From Luteimonas salinisoli (GTDB lineage: Bacteria; Pseudomonadota; Gammaproteobacteria; Xanthomonadales; Xanthomonadaceae), in assembly GCF_013425525.1 (NCBI RefSeq), contig NZ_JACCKA010000012.1:1-48137 (forward strand): a DNA stretch of 48,137 nucleotides, given 5' to 3'. Position numbers and translations under genes: made by a program. Shown in pieces: positions 23,956 through 33,347 of this stretch. Every line of letters starts with the position of its first letter. Positions within the stretch are counted from its first letter, which is position 1. Below the pieces are notes generated by a model. That model saw nothing but the letters and a program-made list of their open reading frames with translations, was not told where the DNA came from and ran no database searches.

Positions 23956-25713
23956 TCACGGTGTGCGCAGGCGCAGCCCGACCAGCACCGGATCGTGATC
24001 GGAGCTGCGCCATGGTGCGCCGTCCTGCGGACGCCCGTTGGCGGCACGATAGCCGACGTTCTGCGGTTCGTCGGCGTTGTTGTGCCAGATTGCCGCGCCT
24101 GCCAGCCGCGCCGCCAGGGCCGGGCTCAGCAGCGCATGGTCGAGGCGCCCGGCCTGGCCTTCGTGGAGGTAGGTGTAGTGCGTCCCGGCGTCGCCGAGGG
24201 CATCGTGCCAGCCTGCCTCGCGCAGGATCCTGATCGGGTCTTCCTGTGCGTAGGCGTTCAGATCGCCGACGATCGCAATCAAATCGCTGCCAGAACCGGT
24301 CGGATCCTCCGCCAGCCAGCGCATCAGCCGGCGTGCCGAATCGCTGCGCAGGGCATTCCAGCAGCCCTGGCCGTCGCCCTGGTCGCGGTCGGCGCCGCCG
24401 GCCTCGCCGCAGCCCTTGGACTTGAAGTGGTTGGCGACCACCACGAAAGCCGGCCCGGCATCGGCGCTGCCCGCGACCGGCACGTAGGCCTGCGCCAGCG
24501 GGCTGCGGCTGCGCTGGCCGAACGGCCCGCCGTCGAGGGTCGCCGGCGCGCCGAGGGCGCGCACCCGGCTGGCGCGGTGGACCAGCCCGACCCGGATCGC
24601 GTCTGTGCCCGGTCCCCGGCCGGCGTCGGCGAAGCGCCAGTCGGCGCCATCGCGGTTCAGTGCGGCGACCAGCTGGGCGATGCTCGAGGTGGCTGCGTAG
24701 CCGTCGTTCTCCAGTTCGGCCAGCGCCACCACGTCCGGATCCAGCGCGGCCATGGTTGCCGCCAGCCGCTCCAGCTGCGCCGCCAGCTGTTCCGACGACC
24801 CGGCGCCGCGCTCGGTGGGAAAGCCGCCGCCGCGGCCGTCGCCGTTGAACAGGTTCTCGAGGTTGAGCGTGGCGATGCGGACGTCGCCGGCCACCCGCGG
24901 CGGCCCCGGGCGCGGCGCGGCCTGCAGCTGCACGGGCGCGGTCAGCTGCAGCCGGTAGCGGCCCCAGCGCTGGTCCACGATGCCCTCGGCGCCGTCGATC
25001 GTGCTGCCGGCGCGCGGTGCCTGCGCGTCGTCGGGCAGGTACCAGATCGCCGGCGGATCCTCGTCGCCGCGGCCGTCGTCGAGCAGCAGGGTGCGGCGGG
25101 CGTTGTCGGCGGCGACCGCGGCGGCCGCGGGACCGGGCGCCGCCGCCTCGGTCGGCGCCGGCAGGCGGCCGTCGAACGCCGCCAGCAGCACCCCGCGGCG
25201 GGCGAGGTCGCGATGGCCGCTGACCGTCAGCGGCGCGGCGATGCGCACGTGCATGCCTTCGTAGCGCTCCCAGTCCGCCGGGGCGGCGTCGAGGACCGCC
25301 GCCGCGGCCTCGCCGCGGCCCAGCGGCTCGAGCGCCAGCGGCCGCAGCGCGGTGAGGGTGGCCTCGCCCTCGCCGTGCTCGAAGACCCGGCCGCGCACCC
25401 GCACCCGGTCGCCGGCGCGCACCGCGAAGGCGTTCTCGGCGGAGACGAACAGCGCATCGGACGTCGCCGGGTCGCCGTCGCCGCCGTCCTGCAGGAACCA
25501 GCCGTCGAGCTGGCGGCTGAAGTCGGCGGTGACCACCCCCTCGACCACCACCTCGCGGCCCTCGAGCGGGCTGCGCGCCGCATCGCCCTGCACCGCGCCG
25601 ATGGCCACCACCGCGGTGTCGGGGTGCGGGGACGGGCTGCAGGCGGCGAGCAGAGCGGCCAGCGCAACCGGGACGGCGCGCAGGGCGGTGGACGGGGGGG
25701 AGCAAGGGCGCAT
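23956..25713 (-). CDS. Lipoprotein endonuclease/exonuclease/phosphatase family nuclease (ExeM-like)
   Basis: A 585-residue protein. A lipoprotein signal with lipobox LLAAC (Cys at about 25) precedes an OB-fold-like N-terminal region (GREVVVEGVVTADFSRQLDG ... VRAGDRVRVRGRVFEHGEG). The C-terminal half is an EEP nuclease domain: IATLNLENLFN, ALAELENDGY, VVVANHFKSKG, IVGDLNAYAQEDPI, DHALLSP and the terminal SSDHDPVLVGL. This arrangement is known from extracellular DNases such as ExeM/NucH. Likely role: degradation of extracellular DNA for nutrients or biofilm remodelling. GGAGA lies 7 bases before the ATG. Confidence 0.9.
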   Translation of the reverse strand: MRPCSPPSTALRAVPVALAALLAACSPSPHPDTAVVAIGAVQGDAARSPLEGREVVVEGVVTADFSRQLDGWFLQDGGDGDPATSDALFVSAENAFAVRAGDRVRVRGRVFEHGEGEATLTALRPLALEPLGRGEAAAAVLDAAPADWERYEGMHVRIAAPLTVSGHRDLARRGVLLAAFDGRLPAPTEAAAPGPAAAAVAADNARRTLLLDDGRGDEDPPAIWYLPDDAQAPRAGSTIDGAEGIVDQRWGRYRLQLTAPVQLQAAPRPGPPRVAGDVRIATLNLENLFNGDGRGGGFPTERGAGSSEQLAAQLERLAATMAALDPDVVALAELENDGYAATSSIAQLVAALNRDGADWRFADAGRGPGTDAIRVGLVHRASRVRALGAPATLDGGPFGQRSRSPLAQAYVPVAGSADAGPAFVVVANHFKSKGCGEAGGADRDQGDGQGCWNALRSDSARRLMRWLAEDPTGSGSDLIAIVGDLNAYAQEDPIRILREAGWHDALGDAGTHYTYLHEGQAGRLDHALLSPALAARLAGAAIWHNNADEPQNVGYRAANGRPQDGAPWRSSDHDPVLVGLRLRTP

Positions 25714-25740
25714 CACGGTCTCCGGCGGGCGGGGGCGCGC

Positions 25741-25769
25741 AAACGAAGACGCCGCCCGGAGGCGGCGTC
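25741..25769 (-). terminator. Intrinsic terminator after the cytochrome gene
   Basis: On the minus strand a perfect 9-bp stem GACGCCGCC / GGCGGCGTC with a 4-base loop is followed by TTCGTTT. It lies 21 bases after the cytochrome stop and before the nuclease gene. Confidence 0.8.
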
Positions 25770-25790
25770 GCGAGGCAGGCCCGACAGAGC

Positions 25791-26306
25791 TTACTGCAGG
25801 TTGTCGAGCATCCAGTCGACCGAGGCCACCACCTGCTCGTCGCTGAGCGCCGGGTTGCCGCCGCGCGGCGGCATCACCCCGGTCGCGCCGGTGAACCCCT
25901 CGATCGCGTGCCGGTACAGGGTGTCCTCGCCCTGGGCGATGCGCGCAGTCCACTGCGCCTGCACCAGGGTCGGAGCGCCGCCGGCACCGCTGGTGTGGCA
26001 GCCGGCGCAGAGGTTGTCGTAGATCACCGCGCCGTCCAGGGTGCCGCCGTAGGCGACCTGCGACGCCGCCGCCGCCTCGGCCGCCGCCGTGGCCGCTGCG
26101 GCCGCCGCGGCGCCGGTGGAGCCGGCATAGACGTCGCCGACCGGGGCGATGCGGTCGAGCTGGCGCTGCACCGCGGACTCGGGCACGTCGGCCGGGATCG
26201 ACCGGTGCAGCCAGGCGGCCAGGCCGATCAGTCCCGCGGTGACCAGCATCAGGAACAGGATCACCAGCGAGAACTTCTTCAGGAAATCGAGATCGTAGTT
26301 GCGCAC
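25791..26306 (-). CDS. Membrane-anchored cytochrome c
   Basis: A 171-residue protein with an N-terminal anchor (FSLVILFLMLVTAGLIGLAAW, about residues 12-32), an Ala-rich linker (about 65-83) and one class I cytochrome c domain. The haem site is CAGCH (NLCAGCHTSG) and the axial Met is in GVMPPRGG. The haem domain lies in the periplasm; such c5-like proteins carry electrons to terminal oxidases or other enzymes. The GTG at 26306 with AAAGG upstream is the best start, since no ATG precedes the anchor. TATACT at about 26353-26358 (minus) may be its -10 box. Confidence 0.88.
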   Translation of the reverse strand: MRNYDLDFLKKFSLVILFLMLVTAGLIGLAAWLHRSIPADVPESAVQRQLDRIAPVGDVYAGSTGAAAAAAATAAAEAAAASQVAYGGTLDGAVIYDNLCAGCHTSGAGGAPTLVQAQWTARIAQGEDTLYRHAIEGFTGATGVMPPRGGNPALSDEQVVASVDWMLDNLQ

Positions 26307-26712
26307 GTGGGTACCTTTGGCGCGTGGCCACCGGGCCACAGCTAAACGGCGGAGTATATCGGGTTGCCGGTCGGGTTCGGGCGCGCCGGCGCGGTGTTCC
26401 GGCGGCCCTGCGGAGGGTCGCGGAGCCGCTACGGCGCGCGAACGGGACCGCTTCGGCCGCCGCGCTCCCGCGCCCGCCGGCCGCGCGCGGACCGCGCCGT
26501 AGTCTAGCGCATCGGAGACCGCGGCCGGGCGCCAGGGCCCGGACAGCACGGCGTTTTTTGCACTGCAGCAAGGGCTTCCCGGCAACCGCGGTTACAGTTT
26601 TCGGGTTCCTCCCGACTCAGGTGCCCATGCGATCCCCCTCCCCCCCGACGCTGCGGCGAGATCTTCCTGCCGCTGTTTTTGTTAGCGCTACCTTCCAACG
26701 CGGGGGTGGCCG
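26307..26712. other. Divergent intergenic region, cytochrome c / xylB
   Basis: These 406 bases hold a possible -10 (TATACT, minus, 26353-26358) for the cytochrome gene and a LacI-type operator (26680-26693) before xylB. The G/C-rich middle shows no convincing gene or RNA. Confidence 0.55.
26680..26693 (+). promoter_or_regulatory. LacI-family operator (xyl-box-like) before xylB
   Basis: TGTTAGCGCTACCT; its reverse complement AGGTAGCGCTAACA differs at one position from the xyl-box TGGTAGCGCTAACA that I recall for XylR control in Xanthomonas campestris. It sits 20 bases before the xylB GTG, where a bound repressor would block transcription or initiation. Confidence 0.75.
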
Positions 26713-28221
26713 GTGAGCCTCGTCGTCGGCCTGGACGTCGGCACCCAGGGCGTCAAGCTGGTGGCCTACGACCCGCAGCAGCGCCGCATCGTCGCCACCC
26801 ACGGCCGGCCGCTGGAGCTGGTCGCCGGCGACGACGGCAGCCGCGAACAGCACGCGACGTGGTGGCTGGACGCGATCCGCGCCTGCTTCGCCCGGCTCGC
26901 GCCCGACGCGCGCGCGCGGGTGGCGGCGATCGGCGTGTCCGGGCAACAGCACGGCTTCGTGCCGCTGGACGCGAACGGCGAAGTGCTGGCGCCGGTGAAG
27001 CTGTGGTGCGACACCAGCAGCCAGCGCGAATGCGACGAGATCATGGCCGCGGCCGGCGGGGCGGACCGCTGCGTGGCGCTGGCGGGCAATCCCATCCTCG
27101 CCGGCTACACCGCTTCCAAGCTGCCATGGACGCGCCGGCACCGGCCCGAGGCGTACGCCCGGCTCGCTTCCATCCTGCTGCCCCACGACTACGTCAACTT
27201 CTGGCTCACCGGCGAGCAGTGGATGGAGTGCGGCGACGCCTCCGGCACCGGCTGGCTCGACGTGCGCACGCGGCGCTGGTCGCCGGAGCTGCTGGCCGCC
27301 ACCGATCCGGAGCGCGATCTCGGCGCCTGCCTGCCGCCGCTGGTGGCGGCCGACGCCAGCTTCCCGATCGCGCCGGGCATCGCCGCCGAGCTCGGCCTGC
27401 CGCGTGGCGTGCGCATCTCGGCCGGCGGCGGCGACAACATGATGGCGGCGATCGGCACCGGCAACGTCGAGCCGGGCGTGCTCAGCATGAGCCTGGGCAC
27501 CTCCGGCACGCTGTTCGCCCATGCGCGCGAGCCGGTGGTGGACGCCGGCGCCGGCTGGGCGGCGTTCTGCGATTCCACCGGCGGCTGGCTGCCGCTGGTC
27601 TGCACCATGAACTGCACCCTGGCGACCGAGCAGGTGGCGCGCCTGCTCGGCTTCGACGCGCGCGACGGCGATGCGGCCATGGAAGGCACCGCCCCCGGCG
27701 CCGGCGGCCTGGTGATGCTGCCGTTCTTCAACGGCGAGCGCACCCCCGACCTGCCGCACGCGCGCGCCTCGCTGGCCGGCATGGACCTGTCCAACCTGAC
27801 CCGCGGCAATGCCTATCGCGCGGCGATGGAAGGCGCCACCTACAGCCTGCGCAACGGCTACGACGCGCTGCTGGCGGCGGGGCTGGGCTTCGACGCGATC
27901 CGGGTGACCGGCGGCGGCGGCCGCAGCCCGGCGTGGCGGCAGATGGTAGCGGACGTGTTCGGGCTGCCCGTCGACGTGCCGGTACAGGCCGAAGGCGCCG
28001 CCTTCGGCGCCGCGCTGCAGGCGCTGTGGGCGCTCGGCGCCGGTGCGGACGGCCCCGGCATCGCCGCGATCTCGCGCGAACACGTGCAGGTCGATCCCGC
28101 GCTGTCGGCACGGCCCGATCCCGCCGCGGTCGAGGCCTACCGCGAGCCGTACGCGAAGTTCCTGCGCCATCTGCAGGCCGCGCGCCTGCTCCACGAGATC
28201 GGCCCGCCCGGCTCCGGCTGA
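26713..28221 (+). CDS. xylB: Xylulokinase
   Basis: A 502-residue FGGY-family kinase that phosphorylates D-xylulose to xylulose 5-phosphate. The N-terminal phosphate loop is GLDVGTQGVKLV; IGVSGQQHGFVPLD and the ISAGGGDNMMAAIGTG and VTGGGGRSPAWRQMVADVFG blocks identify the xylulokinase group. The GTG start has a GGGGGTGG site upstream. It is followed by xylA after 60 bases and preceded by a xyl-box-like operator, so repression by the LacI-type regulator in the absence of xylan oligomers is likely. Confidence 0.94.
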   Translation: MSLVVGLDVGTQGVKLVAYDPQQRRIVATHGRPLELVAGDDGSREQHATWWLDAIRACFARLAPDARARVAAIGVSGQQHGFVPLDANGEVLAPVKLWCDTSSQRECDEIMAAAGGADRCVALAGNPILAGYTASKLPWTRRHRPEAYARLASILLPHDYVNFWLTGEQWMECGDASGTGWLDVRTRRWSPELLAATDPERDLGACLPPLVAADASFPIAPGIAAELGLPRGVRISAGGGDNMMAAIGTGNVEPGVLSMSLGTSGTLFAHAREPVVDAGAGWAAFCDSTGGWLPLVCTMNCTLATEQVARLLGFDARDGDAAMEGTAPGAGGLVMLPFFNGERTPDLPHARASLAGMDLSNLTRGNAYRAAMEGATYSLRNGYDALLAAGLGFDAIRVTGGGGRSPAWRQMVADVFGLPVDVPVQAEGAAFGAALQALWALGAGADGPGIAAISREHVQVDPALSARPDPAAVEAYREPYAKFLRHLQAARLLHEIGPPGSG

Positions 28222-28281
28222 GCCTCCGGGGCCCGCGGTCCCGGACACGCACCATTCCACTCCCACTACCGGCATTCCTCC

Positions 28282-29619
28282 ATGAGCACACCTTTCACCG
28301 GCTCCCGCGAGCACTTCCCCGGCATCGGCAGCATCCCCTACGAGGGCGCGGGTTCCGACAACCCGCTGGCGTTCAAGCACTACGACGCCGCGCGCACCAT
28401 CGGCACCCGCACCATGCGCGAGCACCTGCGCTTCGCGGTCTGCTACTGGCACAGCTTCTGCAATGCCGGCCACGATCCCTTCGGCCCCGGCACCCGTGCG
28501 TTCGGCTGGGACCGCGGCGAGACCGCGTTGGCTCGCGCCGAGGCCAAGCTGGATGCGGCGTTCGAGTTCTTCACCAAGCTCGACGTGCCCTACTACTGTT
28601 TCCACGACGTCGACCTGGCGCCCGACGCCGACGACATCGGCGAGTACCGCGACAACCTCGCGCACATGGTGGCGGCGGCGAAGCAGCGCCAGCAGGCCAC
28701 CGGCGTCAAGCTGCTGTGGGGCACCGCCAACCTGTTCTCGCACCCGCGCTACATGAACGGCGCGGCCACCAACCCGGACTTCGCGGTAGTGGCGCGCGCC
28801 GCGGTGCAGGTGAAGGCGGCGCTCGACGCCACCGTGGAACTCGGCGGCGAGAACTACGTGTTCTGGGGCGGGCGCGAGGGCTACGCCAGCCTGCTCAATA
28901 CCGACATGGGCCGCGAGCTGGAGCACTTCGCGCGGTTCCTGACCATGGCGCGCGACTACGGCCGCAGCATCGGCTTCACCGGCAACTTCCTGATCGAGCC
29001 CAAGCCGATGGAGCCGATGAAGCATCAGTACGACTTCGACAGCGCCACCGTGGCGGGCTTCCTGCAGCGCCACGGACTGGCCGGCGACTTCAAGCTCAAC
29101 ATCGAGGCCAATCACGCCACCCTGTCCGGGCACACCTTCGAGCACGACCTGCAGGTCGCCTCCGACCACGGCCTGCTCGGCAGCATCGACGCCAACCGCG
29201 GCAACCCGCAGAACGGCTGGGACACGGACCAGTTCCCGACCGACCTGTACGACACCGTCGGGGCGATGCTGGTGGTGCTGCGGCAGGGCGGGCTGGCGCC
29301 GGGCGGATTGAACTTCGACGCCAAGGTGCGGCGCGAGTCCATCGAGGCCGAGGACCTGTTCGAGGCCCACATCGGCGGCATGGACGCGTTCGCACGCGGG
29401 TTGGAGGTGGCGCATGCGCTGCTCGCCGATTCGCCGCTCGAGCGTTGGCGCGCGGAGCGCTACGCGAGCTTCGACGACGGCCCGGGCAAGGCCTTCGCCG
29501 AGGGCGGCCTGGATCTGGCGGCGCTGGCGGCCAAGTCCGGCGAGCTGGGCGAGCCGCAGCGGCGCAGCGGCCGCCAGGAGCGCTACGAGAACCTGCTCAA
29601 CCAGTATCTGGTGCGCTGA
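28282..29619 (+). CDS. xylA: Xylose isomerase
   Basis: A 445-residue TIM-barrel enzyme that converts D-xylose to D-xylulose with two divalent metals. The class II length and motifs are clear: [13 protein letters not shown] with the catalytic His, [56 protein letters not shown] and [20 protein letters not shown]. It supplies the substrate of XylB, whose gene lies just upstream. No good Shine-Dalgarno sequence precedes the ATG. REP palindromes follow the gene. Confidence 0.96.
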   Translation: MSTPFTGSREHFPGIGSIPYEGAGSDNPLAFKHYDAARTIGTRTMREHLRFAVCYWHSFCNAGHDPFGPGTRAFGWDRGETALARAEAKLDAAFEFFTKLDVPYYCFHDVDLAPDADDIGEYRDNLAHMVAAAKQRQQATGVKLLWGTANLFSHPRYMNGAATNPDFAVVARAAVQVKAALDATVELGGENYVFWGGREGYASLLNTDMGRELEHFARFLTMARDYGRSIGFTGNFLIEPKPMEPMKHQYDFDSATVAGFLQRHGLAGDFKLNIEANHATLSGHTFEHDLQVASDHGLLGSIDANRGNPQNGWDTDQFPTDLYDTVGAMLVVLRQGGLAPGGLNFDAKVRRESIEAEDLFEAHIGGMDAFARGLEVAHALLADSPLERWRAERYASFDDGPGKAFAEGGLDLAALAAKSGELGEPQRRSGRQERYENLLNQYLVR

Positions 29620-29644
29620 GCGCGGGCAGCGGCCCGGGAGTTTC

Positions 29645-29770
29645 GGGTTTCGCGACCATGGGACGCTCCTGCAGATGCCGGATCCGTCCGGCTTCCCCCT
29701 GCAGGGGCCCCATGGCCGCGATTGCCGTCGCGGCGGCTTTCTGTAGGAGCGGCCCATGGCCGCGACGGCC
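29645..29770. repeat. Cluster of three REP palindromes (BIME-like)
   Basis: One inverted copy (29645-29674, minus: CTGCAGGAGCGTCCCATGGT then CGCGAAACCC) is followed by two direct copies (29699-29727, CTGCAGGGGCCCCATGGCCG...; 29741-29770, CTGTAGGAGCGGCCCATGGC...). It lies between the convergent xylA and xylR genes and fills half of the 264-base gap; the rest shows nothing. It may act as an RNA-stabilising or terminating hairpin. Confidence 0.8.
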
Positions 29771-29883
29771 GCGGGAGTCTCCGGCCGGGTCGGCGGCGAT
29801 TCCCGGTGTGGCCGGCTGCGGCCGGACCGGGTCAGGTCTACGCGTGTCGGCGCCGCGGCCGGTCGGCAGCGGGAGCCGCCCCC

Positions 29884-30948
29884 TCAGTCCTGGGATTCCC
29901 CCGGCGGCGAAACCGAGTCGCGCTCCACCAGCAGATGCGCGACGACGTGGTCGACGACCACGCGGGTGTCGCGATCCTTGTGGCGGATGCTGCGCATCAG
30001 GATGCCGATCGCCGAATCGGCCATCGACGCGATCGGCTGGCGCACCGTGGTGAGTTCCGGCCAGACCGTGGTCGCTGCGGAGGTGTCGTCGAAGCCGACC
30101 ACCGACAGGTCGCCGGGGACTTCCAGGTGGCGGCGGTGCGCCACCGAGACCGCCGCGGCGGCCATGTCGTCGTTGCTGGCGAAGATGGCGGTGGGCACGC
30201 GGCGGCGGCCCAGCAGTTTCTCGGCCGCTTCCAGCCCGGAGCGGTAGGTGAACAGGCCGTGCTGCACCAGGCCCGGCTCCAGGGAAATGCCGGCGTCCTG
30301 CAGCGCTGCCTGATAGCCCTCGTAGCGCCGCGCGCTGGCGCTCTGGTTGGGATTGCCCTCGATGTAGCCGATGCGGGTATGGCCGCGGGCGATCAGGTAG
30401 GCGGTGATCTCCCGGCTGGCGCGGAAGTCGTCGATGCGCACCCGCGAGATGTCGTCGCTGGCGCGTCCGGAGGCGATCGCCACCACCGGCACCTTGGCCG
30501 CCGTCAGCTCCGAGATCACCGCATTGGACTCGCACAGCGGCGGCGGCAGGATCACCCCCGCCACGCTCTTGGCCAGTGCGCGCGCGGCCTTGCGCTCGGC
30601 CCTGGCGTCCAGGCCGTCCCACGAGTCGACCACCAGCTGCGCGGCGCAGCGCGCGGTGCCGCGCAGCGCGCCGACCAGCAGCTCGCTGAGGTACGCCGCG
30701 CTCGGGTTGGTGTGGATCAGCGCGATCCGGGTGCCCTGGGCTCCGGCCAGCGAGCGCGCCGCCAGGTTCGGGGTATAGCCGAGTTCGCGCACCGCGCGCA
30801 TCACCCGCTCGCGGGTGGCGTCGCGGACATTGCCCGAGCCGTTGACCACGCGCGAGACGGTCATCGGCGAGACCTTGGCGAGCGACGCCACCTCGTGGAT
30901 CGTGGACGCCCGGCCCTTGCGGCGGACCGTCTTCGTAACGTTGCCCAA
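29884..30948 (-). CDS. xylR: LacI-family transcriptional repressor, probable XylR
   Basis: A 354-residue regulator. The N-terminal HTH reads [20 protein letters not shown] with the hinge helix [12 protein letters not shown]; a periplasmic-binding-protein-like sensor domain follows ([20 protein letters not shown] ... [20 protein letters not shown]). It lies between xylA and the GH67 gene, the place of XylR in the Xanthomonas xylan locus. The start codon is TTG, supported by GGAGGAG 5 bases upstream; no ATG precedes the HTH. The effector is probably xylose or a glucuronoxylan fragment (inference). Confidence 0.88.
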   Translation of the reverse strand: MGNVTKTVRRKGRASTIHEVASLAKVSPMTVSRVVNGSGNVRDATRERVMRAVRELGYTPNLAARSLAGAQGTRIALIHTNPSAAYLSELLVGALRGTARCAAQLVVDSWDGLDARAERKAARALAKSVAGVILPPPLCESNAVISELTAAKVPVVAIASGRASDDISRVRIDDFRASREITAYLIARGHTRIGYIEGNPNQSASARRYEGYQAALQDAGISLEPGLVQHGLFTYRSGLEAAEKLLGRRRVPTAIFASNDDMAAAAVSVAHRRHLEVPGDLSVVGFDDTSAATTVWPELTTVRQPIASMADSAIGILMRSIRHKDRDTRVVVDHVVAHLLVERDSVSPPGESQD

Positions 30949-31056
30949 ACTCGCTCCTCCGGGTCGGCCGCGGCGGCCGCCACATCCCCGGGCGCGCCTC
31001 CTGCAGGGTGGAAGATAGCACCCGGGACCGCCCGGGCTGGACAGCGCCGGCCCTCC

Positions 31057-31072
31057 ATGTTACCGATAACAT
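31057..31072. promoter_or_regulatory. LacI-type operator before the GH67 operon
   Basis: ATGTTACCGATAACAT: 6-base arms ATGTTA/TAACAT are perfect, around a CCGA centre. It lies in the divergent region between the LacI-family gene and agu67, 65 bases before the agu67 ATG. Its centre differs from the xylB box (AGCGCT), so it may bind the local regulator or a related one with different strength. Confidence 0.72.
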
Positions 31073-31136
31073 TCTACTCGGATACCGGGAAAACGCGCCG
31101 CAGAGCGTCGTCTCCGGGAGCCGGACGGGAGGGAGA

Positions 31137-33347
31137 ATGCACAGAACGTACGCGTCGCGGATCGCGACATCGGCGCTCCACCGCACCGCCTGGTGGCAAC
31201 GCGGCGCGCTCGCGGCGCTGCTGGCGCTGGCCGCGGCCTGGGCGACCCCGCTGGCCGCCGAAGATGGCCATGCGCTGTGGCTGCGCTACCCGCCGCTGGC
31301 GGAGCAGGCGCAGGGCACCCCGGCGCCGGTGACCGGCCTGGTCGCGGCCGCCGGCACCCCGACCCAGGCGGCCACTCGCCAGGAGCTGCTGCGCGGACTC
31401 GGCGGGCTGCAGGGCACGGCACCGCCGCTGGCCGACGCGGTCGGCCGGCCCGGTGCGCTGTTGGTCGGCACTCCCGATTCGACGCCCGCGCTGGCGCAGC
31501 TGCGGCCGGCGCTGGAAGGCCTGGGCCGCGAGGGCTACCTGATCCGCAGCGTCGAGATCGACGGCCACGCCGCCACGGCGATCGTCGCCAACGACGACAT
31601 CGGCGCGCTCTACGGCGCGTTCCACTACCTGCGCCTGCTGCAGACCGGGGAACCGGTGGACGCGCTGGATCTGCGCTCGGCGCCAGAGGTGCGGCTGCGC
31701 GTGCTCAACCACTGGGACAACCTCGACCGCCACGTCGAGCGGGGTTACGCCGGCCAGTCGATCTGGGACTGGCACCGCCTGCCCGGCTGGGTCGATCCCC
31801 GCTACACCGACTACGCCCGCGCCAATGCCTCCATCGGCATCAACGGCACCGTGCTCAACAACGTCAACGCCAACGCCATGGTGCTCACCCCGATGTACCT
31901 GGAGAAGGTGGCGGCGCTGGCCGAGGTGTTCCGCCCCTGGGGCATCCGCGTCTACCTGAGCGCGCGCTTCAGCGCGCCGGTGGAGATCGGCGGGCTCGAG
32001 ACGGCCGACCCGCTGGACCCGGCGGTGCGGCGCTGGTGGCGCGCCAAGGCCGACGAGATCTACGCCCGCATCCCCGACTTCGGCGGCTTCCTGGTCAAGG
32101 CCAACTCGGAGGGGCAGCCCGGGCCGCAGGACTACGGCCGCAGCCACGCCGACGGCGCCAACATGCTGGCCGAAGCGCTCGCGCCGCACGACGGCATCGC
32201 GATGTGGCGCGCCTTCGTCTACTCCGACGAGGAGCCCGACGACCGCGCCAAGCAGGCCTACACCGAGTTCGTCCCGCACGACGGCGAGTTCGCCGACAAC
32301 GTGCTGGTGCAGGTGAAGAACGGCGCGATCGACTTCCAGCCGCGCGAGCCGTTCCACCCGCTGTTCGGGGCGATGCCGCAGACCCCGTTGATGATGGAAT
32401 TCCAGGTCACCAAGGAGTACCTCGGCTTCGCCACCCACCTGGTCTACCTGGGGCCGATGTGGGAAGAGGTGTTGCGCGCCGACACCCATGCCGAGGGCGA
32501 GGGCTCGACGGTGGCGAAGGTGATCGACGGCTCGCTGCACGGCCATGCGCTGACCGGGATCGCCGGCGTGGCCAACATCGGCACCGACCGCAACTGGAGC
32601 GGCTCGCACTTCGACCAGGCCAACTGGTACGCCTACGGGCGCCTGGCCTGGGATCCGCACGCCTCGGCGCGCGACATCGCCGGCGAGTGGGTGCGGATGA
32701 CCTTCTCTAGGGATCCGGATTTCGTCGGCCCGGTGGTCGACATGATGATGGACTCGCATCAGGCGGCGGTCGACTACATGACCCCGCTCGGCCTGCATCA
32801 CCTGATGGGCCGCGGGCACCACTACGGCCCCGGCCCCTGGGTCGAGGGTGGTCCGCGCGCGGACTGGACCTCGGTGTACTTCCACCGCGCCACCCGCGAC
32901 GGCATCGGTTTCGACCGCACCGCCAGCGGCAGCGACGCGGTGTCGCAGTACGCGCCGCCGGTGGCGCGCGAGTTCGGCGACCTGGCGCGGGTGCCCGAGG
33001 ACTTCCTGCTCTGGTTCCATCACGTGCCCTGGGATCATCCGGCGCGCTCGGGGCGGCCGCTGTGGGACGAACTGGTGCATCGCTACGACCGCGGCGTGGC
33101 AGCCGTGCGCGAGATGCGCGCCACCTGGGCCGGCCTGGCCGGCCAGGTCGACGCCGAGCGGCACGCGCAGGTGGCGGCGTTCCTGGCGATCCAGGCGCAG
33201 GAGGCGCAGTGGTGGCGCGATGCCAGCATCGCCTACTTCCAGACCTTCGCGCAGCGGCCGCTGCCCGAGGGCCACGCACCACCGCCGCAGCCGCTGGAGC
33301 ACTACCAGGGGCAGGAATTCCCGCACGCGCCGGGCGACGGACGATGA
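31137..33347 (+). CDS. agu67: Alpha-glucuronidase, GH67
   Basis: A 736-residue enzyme that removes (4-O-methyl)glucuronic acid from the end of xylo-oligosaccharides. The N-terminus has a long positive region, then a hydrophobic core ([18 protein letters not shown]), so it is probably periplasmic. GH67 landmarks are [59 protein letters not shown] and [16 protein letters not shown]. The start at 31137 has GGGAGGGAG upstream. The stop overlaps the next gene's ATG (ATGA). It is the first gene of the glucuronoxylan operon. Confidence 0.95.
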   Translation: MHRTYASRIATSALHRTAWWQRGALAALLALAAAWATPLAAEDGHALWLRYPPLAEQAQGTPAPVTGLVAAAGTPTQAATRQELLRGLGGLQGTAPPLADAVGRPGALLVGTPDSTPALAQLRPALEGLGREGYLIRSVEIDGHAATAIVANDDIGALYGAFHYLRLLQTGEPVDALDLRSAPEVRLRVLNHWDNLDRHVERGYAGQSIWDWHRLPGWVDPRYTDYARANASIGINGTVLNNVNANAMVLTPMYLEKVAALAEVFRPWGIRVYLSARFSAPVEIGGLETADPLDPAVRRWWRAKADEIYARIPDFGGFLVKANSEGQPGPQDYGRSHADGANMLAEALAPHDGIAMWRAFVYSDEEPDDRAKQAYTEFVPHDGEFADNVLVQVKNGAIDFQPREPFHPLFGAMPQTPLMMEFQVTKEYLGFATHLVYLGPMWEEVLRADTHAEGEGSTVAKVIDGSLHGHALTGIAGVANIGTDRNWSGSHFDQANWYAYGRLAWDPHASARDIAGEWVRMTFSRDPDFVGPVVDMMMDSHQAAVDYMTPLGLHHLMGRGHHYGPGPWVEGGPRADWTSVYFHRATRDGIGFDRTASGSDAVSQYAPPVAREFGDLARVPEDFLLWFHHVPWDHPARSGRPLWDELVHRYDRGVAAVREMRATWAGLAGQVDAERHAQVAAFLAIQAQEAQWWRDASIAYFQTFAQRPLPEGHAPPPQPLEHYQGQEFPHAPGDGR

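Noticed and set aside
26617..29757. A 1046-codon minus-strand frame opposite xylB and xylA
   Set aside because: It is a shadow of the sense genes: His/Gln/Arg/Gly-rich with no motifs, and xylB and xylA are unambiguous.
29645..29770. An insertion sequence after xylA
   Set aside because: Only short palindromes are present, with no transposase or target duplications, so REP elements explain it.
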